Of a DNA stretch of 64,000 bases, positions 46,201 to 54,084 are shown piece by piece. Under the pieces are notes generated by a model that was given only the letters and a program-made list of their open reading frames with translations, was not told the origin of the DNA and made no database searches. Position numbers and translations under genes: made by a program. Source of the DNA: Muribaculaceae bacterium (lineage in GTDB: Bacteria > Bacteroidota > Bacteroidia > Bacteroidales > Muribaculaceae); NCBI GenBank assembly GCA_017626045.1, contig JAGAJP010000002.1, positions 1 through 64,000 of the forward strand, read 5' to 3'. The stretch's first letter is position 1; the number at the start of each line of letters is the position of its first letter.

Positions 46201-46413
46201 GACGTTATCGGCGACCACAAGGTAGACCTGGTGATCAACATTCCCAAAAACCACACCAAGCGTGAGCTCACCAACGGCTATAAGGTACGCCGCCACGCAA
46301 TCGACCACAACATACCGTTGCTGACAAACGCCCGACTTGCACTTGCATTCGTGAAGGCGTTCACGACACATCCGATTGAATCCATCGGCATCAAGTCATG
46401 GCAGGAATATTGA
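43210..46413 (+). CDS. carB: Carbamoyl-phosphate synthase large subunit
   Basis: 1067 residues. It makes carbamoyl phosphate from bicarbonate, ammonia and two ATP for arginine and pyrimidine synthesis. The two homologous ATP-grasp halves are clear: LLLGSGALKIGQAGEFDYSG at the start and IVLGSGAYRIGSSVEFDW at about residue 560, each with a following biotin-carboxylase-like fold. An MGS-like regulatory domain (about 935-1067) ends the protein. The first half has LLLGSGALKIG where many homologues have GSGPI. The small subunit gene carA is not in the window. It has its own promoter and a palindrome-bearing leader. Confidence 0.97.
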   Translation: MKKVLLLGSGALKIGQAGEFDYSGSQALKAMREEGIETVLINPNIATIQTSEGVADRVYFLPITPHFVEEVIKKERPDGILLAFGGQTALNCGTRMYLDGTLEKYGVKVLGTSVEAIMITEDRDLFVKKLDEIDIKTPVSQAVENLEDALEVAHRIGYPVMVRSGYALGGLGSGICNNDEEFVKHCESALAYSRQILVEESLKGWKEIEFEVIRDKSDLCFTVVPMENFDPLGIHTGESIVVAPIVSLRPDQIKMLEDIATKTVRHIGIVGECNIQYAFNAETNDYRIIEINARLSRSSALASKASGYPLAFVAAKLALGYTLDQIGEPGTPNSAAKAPSVDYMIVKIPRWDLSKFVGVDREIGSSMKSVGEIMSIGKSFEEIIQKGLRMIGQGMHGFVGNNDFHVEDLEHALTHPTDSRIFAIAQALEEGYTAEKVADLTKIDKWFIDRLANIVNFSHKLKGLGCTIGELDKETLLEAKRLGFSDFQIARLVENPGGNMEAETLKVRNRRKELNVTPFVRRINTVASEYPELTNYLYVTYDAKEHSIPYEINSRNNIIVLGSGAYRIGSSVEFDWCSVNAATTCRKLGYKAIMINYNPETVSTDYDMCDRLYFDELSFERVMDIIDLETPHGVIVSVGGQIPNNLAMKLYRSHVPVLGTSPVSIDRAENRHKFSAMLDQLGIDQPRWKELTTEEDIHKFVEEVGFPVLIRPSYVLSGAAMNVCYDYEQMHDFLRQAAKVSKEYPVVISEFLQNTKEIEFDAVARNGKIIEYAISEHVEYAGVHSGDATLVFPAQRIYMATARRIKRISARIAEELNISGPFNIQYLAKDNYVKVIECNLRASRSFPFVSKVLKKNFIDTATRIMLGETPDVIDTSTFDINYIGVKCSQFSFARLHKADPVLGVDMSSTGEVGCLGRDFDEALLNAMISVGHHVPEKAVLVSSGDARAKLNMLEACRLLRSKGYSIYATPGTHAFLGENGVETIEVCWPDEEGTSVLDVIGDHKVDLVINIPKNHTKRELTNGYKVRRHAIDHNIPLLTNARLALAFVKAFTTHPIESIGIKSWQEY

Positions 46414-46457
46414 GCATGAGGCTCGGAAGCACGATTCCGCACACAACATAACCAACC

Positions 46458-46497
46458 AACAGGCCGCGCCGTAAAGGGAGCGGCCTGTTTTGTGTTT
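46458..46497 (+). terminator. Intrinsic terminator after carB
   Basis: A perfect 10-bp stem AACAGGCCGC/GCGGCCTGTT (46458-46467 and 46480-46489), 12-base loop, followed by TTGTGTTT. Confidence 0.85.
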
Positions 46498-46503
46498 AAA
46501 TTC

Positions 46504-46535
46504 TTTGCAGAGTTAATATTTTTTTTGTAATTTTG
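46504..46535 (+). promoter_or_regulatory. Consensus promoter of rho
   Basis: TTTG (46504-46507), 20 bases, TAATTTTG (46528-46535). Confidence 0.8.
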
Positions 46536-46825
46536 CATTGAAATAGATAAGTTGTTTAAGAGTCCATCTAAACTGCTTCAGAGGAATTACTCCTGTCCGG
46601 CAAATTACGATTAAGACAAAGTATTTAAACAATATAATATCTCATTATGTTATCATAATGAATAACCTATCTCCAATCAATCAACTTCATTCCACTGAAC
46701 TATACAATTCGCAGACACCGAAGAATTTATAGTCATTGAAATCAATCATTAAGAATATAATAAGTTGCTTCCAGAAAAGATTGCCCGAGCGGCAAGAAGA
46801 CTATGGAAGATTCAAAAACAAATAT
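46536..46825 (+). other. Long 5' leader of rho
   Basis: About 285 bases lie between the -7 box and the rho ATG. It contains AAGTTGTTTAAGAG and the 15-mer TAAGAGTCCATCTAA shared with 3773-3787, and a small perfect hairpin TCATTATG/CATAATGA (46642-46661). The rest is AT- and C-rich and weakly structured. Rho genes are commonly autoregulated through such leaders, so that role is plausible here (inference). Confidence 0.55.
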
Positions 46826-48877
46826 ATGTACACACTCGAAGAACTTGAGTCTTGGGATGAACCGCGTCTCATAGAGAAAGCGAAAGAATTCGGCATGGCA
46901 ACGACATCGGGCGACACGCGAGAAAGCCTGATATACTACATTTTAGACCATAATGCCGAGTATATAGCCAAGGAAACCACCAAAAACAACCGTAGCCGTC
47001 AGAATAAGGGAAAGACAGAAAATACGGATGAAAAGCCTCAGCCGGCAAAACGAGGTCGCAAACCGAAAGTCAAGACGGAGGCTCCCGAACAGGGGGTGAT
47101 TCCCGGCATGGAAAACGCTGAGACTCCCGCCGCGCCGGCTCCCAAAAAGCGTGGAAGGAAATCGAAAGCGGAACTCGCAGCCATCCAGGCCCAGAAGGAG
47201 GTCGAGGCAAAAGCCGCGGAAACGAATACCTCCGAGGCACCGGGGGCAGAACCGACTGCAACTACATATTCTCCCTCTGAAGATACATCGGCAATGACAG
47301 AGCAGCCCAAAAGAAGAGGACGCAAGCCCGGATCAAAGAATAAGGCAAAAATCGAACAGGAACCTGCGAAGAGCGAGGAGACAGCAGCCCCGGAAACATT
47401 GCCGGCCCCTCAGGAGCAGACAAGAAGACTGGAATTCAAAAACCACAAAAACGACGGCCTTGACTCATTCTTCGGAGGCGCCAAAGGCAAGACCTTCAAA
47501 CCCCGGTCAAGCCAGGACGCATCGGCACAGAGCCAGGAGGAATCGTCGTCGGCATCCGACTCTATCCAGCCACATCAGGAGACATCCGCTCCCATCATCA
47601 TAGCCGAGCCGGGCGCGAACTCCCAGTTTACCAAAGCCAACCTGCCCGGAGGCAACATGCAGCAGGGAAAGCACATGAGCAAGCGTCAGCGCGCCATCGA
47701 GCGCAAGCAGCTCCAGATGCAGCGCAGGCAAATGATGCAGACAGAGACAATCTTCGACTTCGACGGAATACTGAACGCATACGGCGTTTTGGAAATAATG
47801 CCTGAAGGATTCGGCTTCCTTCGCTCGAGCGACTACAATTATCTTGCCTCTCCCGACGATGTCTACGTATCGCAGATTCAGATTAAGGAATATGGATTGA
47901 AATCCGGCGACGTGGTGGAATGCGCCATTCGTCCGCCAAGAGAGGGAGAGAAATATTACCCACTCTGCAAAGTGCTTAGCATCAACGGTCTCGCACCCGA
48001 GATAGTAAGAGACCGCATACCGTTTGAGCATCTTGTGCCATTGTTTCCTGATGAGAAATTCAATCTCACCGCAGGCAAGACTTGCAATATCTCCACCCGC
48101 GTAGTGGATATGTTCGCGCCCATCGGCAAAGGGCAGCGCGCGCTGATAGTGGCTCCCCCGAAGACCGGCAAGACCATCCTGCTGAAAGACATCGCCAACG
48201 CAATAGCGGAGAATCACCCCGAGACATACATCATAATGCTACTCATCGACGAGCGTCCGGAGGAGGTGACCGATATGGCGAGAAGCGTCAACGCCGAGGT
48301 TATCGCCTCCACATTCGACGAGCCCGCCGAGCGCCACGTGAAGATAGCCGGCATCGTGCTGGAGAAGGCGAAACGCCTTGTGGAAAGCGGTCATGACGTA
48401 GTGATAATGCTCGACTCGATAACACGTCTTGCACGCGCCTACAACACAGTGAGTCCTGCAAGCGGAAAGATACTGTCGGGCGGTGTTGACGCCAACGCCC
48501 TACAGAAACCTAAACGTTTCTTCGGCGCAGCCAGAAACATAGAGCACGGCGGCTCCCTGACCATCATAGCAACCGCCCTGACGGAGACCTCGAGCAAGAT
48601 GGACGAGGTGATCTTCGAGGAATTCAAGGGCACCGGCAACATGGAGCTTCAGCTTGACCGCAAGCTGAGCAACAAGCGCATCTTCCCGGCTGTGGACATC
48701 ATAGCGTCGTCAACCCGACGCGACGACCTCCTGCTCAGCGAGGAAGTACTCAACCGCATGTGGATCGTGCGCAACTATCTGAGCGACATGACCTCGATAG
48801 AGGCAATGGAGTTCATGAAGAAACGAATGGAAATGACACGCACCAACGAGGAACTCCTCGTGACGATGGACAAATAA
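46826..48877 (+). CDS. rho: Transcription termination factor Rho with disordered insertion
   Basis: 683 residues. Rho N domain (1-50; [15 protein letters not shown]), then a low-complexity insertion of about 260 residues rich in Lys, Ala, Pro and Glu with three AT-hook-like units ([21 protein letters not shown]). The cold-shock RNA-binding domain comes next (about 310-385; [15 protein letters not shown]), then the hexameric ATPase with Walker [16 protein letters not shown] and Walker [15 protein letters not shown]. Bacteroidota Rho proteins often carry such insertions. The open frame continues upstream from a TTG, but the ATG at 46826 matches the domain start. Confidence 0.95.
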   Translation: MYTLEELESWDEPRLIEKAKEFGMATTSGDTRESLIYYILDHNAEYIAKETTKNNRSRQNKGKTENTDEKPQPAKRGRKPKVKTEAPEQGVIPGMENAETPAAPAPKKRGRKSKAELAAIQAQKEVEAKAAETNTSEAPGAEPTATTYSPSEDTSAMTEQPKRRGRKPGSKNKAKIEQEPAKSEETAAPETLPAPQEQTRRLEFKNHKNDGLDSFFGGAKGKTFKPRSSQDASAQSQEESSSASDSIQPHQETSAPIIIAEPGANSQFTKANLPGGNMQQGKHMSKRQRAIERKQLQMQRRQMMQTETIFDFDGILNAYGVLEIMPEGFGFLRSSDYNYLASPDDVYVSQIQIKEYGLKSGDVVECAIRPPREGEKYYPLCKVLSINGLAPEIVRDRIPFEHLVPLFPDEKFNLTAGKTCNISTRVVDMFAPIGKGQRALIVAPPKTGKTILLKDIANAIAENHPETYIIMLLIDERPEEVTDMARSVNAEVIASTFDEPAERHVKIAGIVLEKAKRLVESGHDVVIMLDSITRLARAYNTVSPASGKILSGGVDANALQKPKRFFGAARNIEHGGSLTIIATALTETSSKMDEVIFEEFKGTGNMELQLDRKLSNKRIFPAVDIIASSTRRDDLLLSEEVLNRMWIVRNYLSDMTSIEAMEFMKKRMEMTRTNEELLVTMDK

Positions 48878-48887
48878 CACGCATACA

Positions 48888-49382
48888 GTGGGCACTAAAC
48901 AGCAGAAGACAAACGCCGCTCGTATTCTTGACCGCCTGGGCATACGTTATGAACTCGTGCCATATTCGTTCGACCCCGACGATCTTGCCGCCGAACATGT
49001 GGCGGAGGAACTTGGAGAGCCGATAGAGCAGGTGTTCAAGACGCTTGTGCTTCGCGGAGACAAGACGGGTCTGTTTGTGTGTGTGGTTGCCGGCGACCGA
49101 GAGGTTGACCTCAAGCTCGCCGCCAAAGCGTCGGGCAACAAAAAGGCGGAGATGCTTCCGCTCAAGGAACTGTTGCCCTCCACAGGCTACATACGCGGCG
49201 GCTGCACCTCGATAGGCATGAAGAAGCATTATCCCACGTATTTCAGTGAGGAGATGGCAACATTCGATACTGTCTACGTGAGCGCAGGCCAACGGGGACT
49301 CCAGCTTAAGGTGTCGCCGCTCGACCTCGCGAAAGCCGCCGACGCCACCTTCGCTCCGATCACCCAAAAGCCTGAGCCATGA
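48888..49382 (+). CDS. ybaK: YbaK/EbsC family Cys-tRNA(Pro) deacylase
   Basis: 164 residues with the YbaK fold: the N-terminal helix NAARILDRLGIRYEL, VFKTLVLRGDKTGLFVCVVAG and GYIRGGCTSIGMKKHYPTY match editing enzymes that hydrolyse Cys mischarged on tRNA-Pro. The start is GTG at 48888; no ATG fits the domain start. Its stop overlaps the aroC start (ATGA), so YbaK, AroC and the radical SAM protein form a tightly coupled set starting 10 bases after rho. Confidence 0.93.
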   Translation: MGTKQQKTNAARILDRLGIRYELVPYSFDPDDLAAEHVAEELGEPIEQVFKTLVLRGDKTGLFVCVVAGDREVDLKLAAKASGNKKAEMLPLKELLPSTGYIRGGCTSIGMKKHYPTYFSEEMATFDTVYVSAGQRGLQLKVSPLDLAKAADATFAPITQKPEP

Positions 49383-50371
49383 ATACGTTTGGACGAAACA
49401 TCAGACTCACGACATTTGGAGAGAGCCACGGCAAGGCGATGGGAGGCATTCTCGACGGAGTGCCCGGAGGCGTGCGTCTGGATATGGATGCGATACTGCT
49501 CGCCGTAGCCAGGCGCAGACCGGGACAGTCTTCAATAGTGAGCGCCCGCAACGAGCAGGACATACCGGAAATTCTCTCCGGCGTCACCGATGACATGACC
49601 ACCCTCGGAACCCCGATAGGCTTTATCGTACGCAACACCGACACTCGGAGCGGCGACTACAGCGGTTTCGCAAATATGTATCGTCCCAACCATGCCGACT
49701 ATACCTACGACATGCGCTACGGACTCCACGAGCCACGCGGCGGCGGACGGGCTTCGGCACGCGAGACTGTCAACTGGGTCATAGCCGGAGCGATAGCTAG
49801 CCAGCTACCGTGTATGGAAGGGATAGACATTCAGGCGCGACTAATTGCTGTGGGCGGAGTGAAAGGCAGTCCGGAGGAGCTTGAGGAAGAAGTTCGTAAG
49901 GCAAGGGATGCCGGGGATTCCGTCGGCGGCATTGTGGAATGTACCATAAGCGGAATGCCTGCAGGCATAGGCAATCCGGTGTTCGGGAAGCTTCACGCTC
50001 GCCTTGCCGAGGCAATGATGACAATCAACGCCGCCAAAGGATTTGAATACGGCGACGGTTTCGCCGCCGCTGCCTCACGCGGTTCGGAACAAGCGGACAT
50101 CTTCACCTGCATAGAAGGAAGTGTCTCTACCCTGACCAACCACAGCGGGGGCATCCAGGGGGGCATAAGCAACGGTATGCCGATAAAGTTCCGTGTGGCT
50201 TTCAAACCGACTCCGACACTTCTCAGAGACGTTCCCACTATCGACAGCGAAGGGCGTCCCTGCATACTTAAGGGCAAAGGGAGGCATGACCCGTGCGTGG
50301 CGGTTCGCGCCGTTCCGGTTGTCGAAGCGATGGCGGCGCTTGTAGTGTGCGACGAACTTATTATAAGATGA
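49379..50371 (+). CDS. aroC: Chorismate synthase
   Basis: 330 residues. It converts EPSP to chorismate with reduced FMN, the last step of the shikimate pathway. The three signatures are visible: GESHGKAMGGILDGVPGG near 15, the GGGRASARETV region near 122, and the C-terminal GRHDPCVAVRAVPVVEAM. It is somewhat shorter than the 350-360 residues usual for the family. It overlaps the genes on both sides by 4 bases. Confidence 0.96.
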   Translation: MNTFGRNIRLTTFGESHGKAMGGILDGVPGGVRLDMDAILLAVARRRPGQSSIVSARNEQDIPEILSGVTDDMTTLGTPIGFIVRNTDTRSGDYSGFANMYRPNHADYTYDMRYGLHEPRGGGRASARETVNWVIAGAIASQLPCMEGIDIQARLIAVGGVKGSPEELEEEVRKARDAGDSVGGIVECTISGMPAGIGNPVFGKLHARLAEAMMTINAAKGFEYGDGFAAAASRGSEQADIFTCIEGSVSTLTNHSGGIQGGISNGMPIKFRVAFKPTPTLLRDVPTIDSEGRPCILKGKGRHDPCVAVRAVPVVEAMAALVVCDELIIR

Positions 50372-51312
50372 ACGCGTGGTATAAGGATTTCAGCGAATAC
50401 ATGCAGGAACTTTTCCCCGGCGTCAAGATGCAGAAACTCAGCATCGACGCCGGGTTTACCTGTCCCAACCGCGACGGCACCATCGGCACCGGCGGATGCA
50501 TCTATTGCAACAACGCATCCTTCACACCCTCCTACTGCACACCTGCCGACAGCGTAAGTGTCCAGCTGGAGAAAGGGAAGGCATTTTTCCGGAGGAAATA
50601 TCCCGACATGAAGTATCTCGCATATTTCCAAAGCTACACCAACACCTTTGGCAAGACTTCCGAAGAACTCGCCGCCATGTATCGCGAGGCATTGGAAACG
50701 GAGAATGTGGAGGGCGTGATAATCGGGACTCGCCCGGACTGCCTGCCCGACGAGCTCGTGAATCTGCTTGCCGACATGAACGGTGAGAAGAAAGTGATTG
50801 TGGAAATAGGTGCAGAGACCTCCTTCGACCGCACCTTGAAGGTAATCAACCGCAACCACACATGGCATGACGTTGAAGATGCCGTGAGGCGTCTCAGCCG
50901 GAAAGGAATCCATACGGGGCTTCATCTTATCGCCGGACTGCCGGGCGAGACGTCCGATGATGTGATGGAGACTATAGACAAGGCATGCGGGCTCCCCATC
51001 AGCTCCATCAAGATGCATCAGCTTCAGATAGTGAAAGGCACGCCCCTCTTCCGGATGTGGCAGTCGGGAGAAATCGATGTCAAGCCATATTCGCTCGAGT
51101 CCTATCTCGAACTTTGTGTAGAGATAGTGAAGGCGATCGGGCGCCGTGTATGCATAGAACGCTTTCTCTCCTCGTCGCCTTCAGGAATGGTTGCCGCCCC
51201 CTCATGGGGACTAAAGAACTATCAGTTTACCCACCTGCTCCATAATCTGCTTCAGGATTCTTACCGGGATTCTTACCGAGATTCTTACCGGGATTCTTAC
51301 CGGGACTCTTAG
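50368..51312 (+). CDS. TIGR01212/YhcC-type radical SAM protein with YRDS repeat tail
   Basis: 314 residues. The radical SAM cluster Cys are Cys32, Cys44 and Cys47 (FTCPNRDG...GGCIYC), with the wider spacing typical of the YhcC group. GTRPDCLPDELV, EIGAETSFD and GLHLIAGLPGET follow, and the domain ends near residue 295. Its reaction is unknown. The last residues are four Tyr-Arg-Asp-Ser repeats encoded by a 12-bp tandem repeat, not part of the family. The ATG at 50368 overlaps the aroC stop (ATGA) and gives the normal N-terminus. Confidence 0.9.
   Translation: MNAWYKDFSEYMQELFPGVKMQKLSIDAGFTCPNRDGTIGTGGCIYCNNASFTPSYCTPADSVSVQLEKGKAFFRRKYPDMKYLAYFQSYTNTFGKTSEELAAMYREALETENVEGVIIGTRPDCLPDELVNLLADMNGEKKVIVEIGAETSFDRTLKVINRNHTWHDVEDAVRRLSRKGIHTGLHLIAGLPGETSDDVMETIDKACGLPISSIKMHQLQIVKGTPLFRMWQSGEIDVKPYSLESYLELCVEIVKAIGRRVCIERFLSSSPSGMVAAPSWGLKNYQFTHLLHNLLQDSYRDSYRDSYRDSYRDS
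51256..51310 (+). repeat. 12-bp coding microsatellite
   Basis: Four 12-bp units of GATTCTTACCGG (one ends in A) plus a 7-base partial unit, in frame at the 3' end of the radical SAM gene. Each unit encodes Asp-Ser-Tyr-Arg. Unit length is a multiple of three, so copy changes alter tail length without shifting the frame. Confidence 0.92.
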
Positions 51313-51343
51313 AGCGGCGGGATACAAAAAGGCATTGGAATAT

Positions 51344-51374
51344 TTTGACAAATCATTCCTAATTGCTAACTTTG
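51344..51374 (+). promoter_or_regulatory. Consensus promoter of the MACPF gene
   Basis: TTTG (51344-51347), 19 bases, TAACTTTG (51367-51374); leader of about 27 bases. Confidence 0.8.
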
Positions 51375-51405
51375 CGAAGAAAATTTTAAACACAATTACA
51401 ATATT

Positions 51406-53640
51406 ATGAGACTAAGAAACCTGTTTTTCCCCTTGTTATTGTCGCCGGTGCTGCTGATGCCGACGGCTTGCAGCGATGAAAACGAACCGCGACCCCCAAA
51501 GGGTGAATATGTGCCGGAAGAATCTGTCGACATCGCCAACGGAAGCCTCGTACACATGATTGATATAGCAGATATTGATGATGCCGCCTTTGAGATTCCG
51601 ACTATGCGGGAAGTCAATCTTGATGTGACGCCTAATGAATATGTAGGATTCTCGTGTGAAAAACGCGGCGACAAGTGGTATGTCGTGCCCAGACTTCTCC
51701 GGAGCCTCGACAAACCGTTTGTAATAGTATGCGTAAAGATAAGTCCGAGAGAATATCCCGAGATGGCGAGAAGTGTGCTGATGGTGGTGCGCGATTCGAG
51801 TTCGTCCACGAGGGCGGAAGGTCCGCAGTCTGTCTACAGCAGCCTTATAGGTCAGGGAACGCGCTGCTATCTTGAGTTGGGCAACACCACTCTCAAGAGC
51901 GTGCTTCTCTACGACCAGATATCGAAGCTCGGCGAAGACTATTTCAATTACAACACCACAATGGCAGACTTCTCGATGGTGGAGTTCTCGGGCGATGACT
52001 ATGAGAAGACCATGGAGCAATGGGCTTTCAACATAGGAGCATCTTTTCAGAAAACAATCAAGCCGAAAATCGCTGTCGACAACACTATCAAGCCTGACGG
52101 AACCATTATCCCGCGCGGGTCGGCACTTGGCTCGCCGAAGATGTGGACCGGAACATTCAACTTCGGCATGGACGGCTCTGTATCACAAAGCGAGGCATAC
52201 GAATATTACTTCAACCTCTACACCGTGAAGATGAGCGAGGTTGCGCTCCACACAGATGCCTTCGAGAAGGAAGTCCCCGACTCTACACTTCTGGTGCTTC
52301 TTTCAAAGAATTTTGTGGCTGACGCCACCGGAAGTGATTTCGACGCCGTGAAATTCTACGATGCATGGGGAACCGATGTCATCACCCAGGGGTCGTTTGG
52401 CGGATACAACATCTACGTCTACGGCCGCAAGGAGAATGTATACGAGAACAGCGTTGGGTTCGACGCGTGTGCCAACCTGAAGAGGAGCACACCGGAGAAC
52501 GCAGGATCCACATGGCTTGAGGTATATAAAAACAAGGCGAGCGATTATGCACAGGGCAACTTCGACGTGTCATATATGAACGAAAACTACAGCAGCGCGA
52601 GTCGGTCGGTAGGGTTCCAGCACTCCACGGGAGGCGACATGGCGATCAACGACCCTCAGCGCTGGCTCGACGGCTTCAATGAAGACAACTCCGACAATTC
52701 ATGGGCGTTGATCAGCTACCGCATCAGCGGCGACGAACCGAGCGACACCGCTCCCAAACTTTATCCGATTGAGAATTTCGTGTATGAATACGCCTGTGTG
52801 TATGACTATTATGTAAAAGACAAATCGGAGGCAGACATCAATGCACTGAATCGCATCATAGCCAATTACAACGCCCTTGTGGACGCGAAGCCCGATTATC
52901 TGGATTCAAAACAGAAGCAACTGACAGGCAAGAACCGGCTTGTGGTGGCTGACATCATCAACACGAGTGAATCGAACGGACATAAGTCAGGACAGCCGCA
53001 ACCTTTCGTGGCTCAGGACCCCAATGACCAGAACAAATATCTGATCTACTATCCTTTCATGGCGAATCCGAATGCTCCCTGCGACAACGGACATGCATTC
53101 GAGACTTCGCAAGACGATTATATAGTGGGTGTTGACACCGACGACAAATACTGGTATTACGCGATGGCTCCCGCGGATGAATGCCGTGGAATAGTAGACG
53201 CAGTATTTGCCACAGACGGAGAAGCCGAAGATTTCACCGACGGCAAATATTACGTGAGACGCGGCATCAATGCCGAACATAATTCCGGAGTGGCGCCCAA
53301 AAAGAAATATATCTATCTCAAGTATTACGACGAAGGGGTAGACAAGGACCCGAACAAGAAAATCACCGCTCTTGGGTTCATGAACAAAAACAATAACAAG
53401 ATAATAGCCTCGACAGGTGGCAGCGAGCTTCGTCCCAACGCCACGCAGACAGAGGAACAGGAGTTCAACGCCTTCTGGGATCCAAACGGATTCTCATGGT
53501 ATAAGCGTCCATGGGACGGCTGGTGCTTCAACGAAGGCAGCGTAACCGTCCACAATCCGTTCTATATGGTGTTTACCAACAAGGAACTTGCCATCAAGCA
53601 TTTCAAGGAAGATTCGGTGTGGCAGCCGGCTCCATGGTAA
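51406..53640 (+). CDS. MACPF-domain lipoprotein, BSAP-like
   Basis: 744 residues. A lipoprotein signal (about 1-22, ending MPTAC) is followed by SDENEPR, an acidic surface-export-type signature. The central region carries the MACPF hallmark at 318-333: Tyr318, then WGTD (321-324), six residues later the GG pair (332-333) in QGSFGGYNIYV. The upstream part (150-310) fits the pore-forming core. The C-terminal 170 residues are beta-rich with several Trp/Tyr. MACPF proteins form membrane pores. In Bacteroidales such lipoproteins include antimicrobial BSAP toxins that kill related strains. Whether this one kills is inference. It is monocistronic, with its own promoter and hairpin terminator. No dedicated immunity gene is obvious next to it. 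Confidence 0.85.
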   Translation: MRLRNLFFPLLLSPVLLMPTACSDENEPRPPKGEYVPEESVDIANGSLVHMIDIADIDDAAFEIPTMREVNLDVTPNEYVGFSCEKRGDKWYVVPRLLRSLDKPFVIVCVKISPREYPEMARSVLMVVRDSSSSTRAEGPQSVYSSLIGQGTRCYLELGNTTLKSVLLYDQISKLGEDYFNYNTTMADFSMVEFSGDDYEKTMEQWAFNIGASFQKTIKPKIAVDNTIKPDGTIIPRGSALGSPKMWTGTFNFGMDGSVSQSEAYEYYFNLYTVKMSEVALHTDAFEKEVPDSTLLVLLSKNFVADATGSDFDAVKFYDAWGTDVITQGSFGGYNIYVYGRKENVYENSVGFDACANLKRSTPENAGSTWLEVYKNKASDYAQGNFDVSYMNENYSSASRSVGFQHSTGGDMAINDPQRWLDGFNEDNSDNSWALISYRISGDEPSDTAPKLYPIENFVYEYACVYDYYVKDKSEADINALNRIIANYNALVDAKPDYLDSKQKQLTGKNRLVVADIINTSESNGHKSGQPQPFVAQDPNDQNKYLIYYPFMANPNAPCDNGHAFETSQDDYIVGVDTDDKYWYYAMAPADECRGIVDAVFATDGEAEDFTDGKYYVRRGINAEHNSGVAPKKKYIYLKYYDEGVDKDPNKKITALGFMNKNNNKIIASTGGSELRPNATQTEEQEFNAFWDPNGFSWYKRPWDGWCFNEGSVTVHNPFYMVFTNKELAIKHFKEDSVWQPAPW

Positions 53641-53668
53641 TGCATAGATACATTTGAAAATACATTAT

Positions 53669-53706
53669 GTCCCCTTCCCGCTTTTTACCGGAAGGGGACT
53701 TGTTAT
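53669..53706 (+). terminator. Hairpin terminator after the MACPF gene
   Basis: A perfect 10-bp stem GTCCCCTTCC/GGAAGGGGAC (53669-53678 and 53690-53699) with an 11-base loop, followed by TTGTTATATTT. Confidence 0.75.
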
Positions 53707-53770
53707 ATTTGATGTAGTAGACACAAAAATAATATTTTAGAGTCAAATTGAATATTTTAAAGAAAAAAAA

Positions 53771-53801
53771 CTTGCTAATCAGTAAAAAATTACTAAATTT
53801 G
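53771..53801 (+). promoter_or_regulatory. Promoter of the SusE-like gene, long leader
   Basis: CTTG (53771-53774, three of four bases of TTTG), 19 bases, TAAATTTG (53794-53801). The start codon is 284 bases downstream. Confidence 0.6.
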
Positions 53802-53863
53802 CATTTCGAAGCATATTAATAAAGGTTATCCTTAAAATTATGAACCCACAAGGTTTATCATAA

Positions 53864-54042
53864 GTAGCGAAGAAAAATTAAACGACATATGTATAAAGCA
53901 ACTATAAAGGTCTTGATATGATAACTACGGCTAAAATCGGCCATTCCGGCATTGTCGCTCAGTCGCTAAGCTCCTTCGCTCCGCAGCCAGGCTGACTCGA
54001 TTTTAACTCGCATTTATCATATCATTAATTTTTCTTAGCTAC
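53864..54042. other. Large nested inverted-repeat structure in a 5' leader
   Basis: Three nested stems: GTAGCGAAGAAAAATTAA (53864-53881) with 54025-54042 (17 of 18 pair); TGATATGATAA (53914-53924) with TTATCATATCA (54014-54024), perfect; TAAAATCG (53932-53939) with CGATTTTA (53998-54005), perfect. The centre is GC-rich with repeated TCGCT motifs. It lies wholly inside the predicted leader of the gene at 54085, so it may be a cis-acting RNA or a non-coding mobile repeat. The rest of the 53641-54084 gap holds only the terminator and promoter listed. Confidence 0.75.
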
Positions 54043-54084
54043 TTAATTATTTTTGACAACATACAACTTAAAAACAAATAGTTT

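Noticed and set aside
46736..46825. An upstream TTG start for Rho
   Set aside because: The extra 30 residues have no relation to the Rho N domain, which begins MYTLEELE at 46826.
51256..51310. A CRISPR array
   Set aside because: The units are 12 bp, head to tail without spacers, and in coding frame. The same reasoning excludes the 9-bp and 18-bp repeats. No cas gene is present.
53916..54024. A tRNA or rRNA gene in the GC-rich hairpin
   Set aside because: There is no cloverleaf, T-loop GGTTCRA or CCA-side acceptor stem; the pairing is a simple nested stem.
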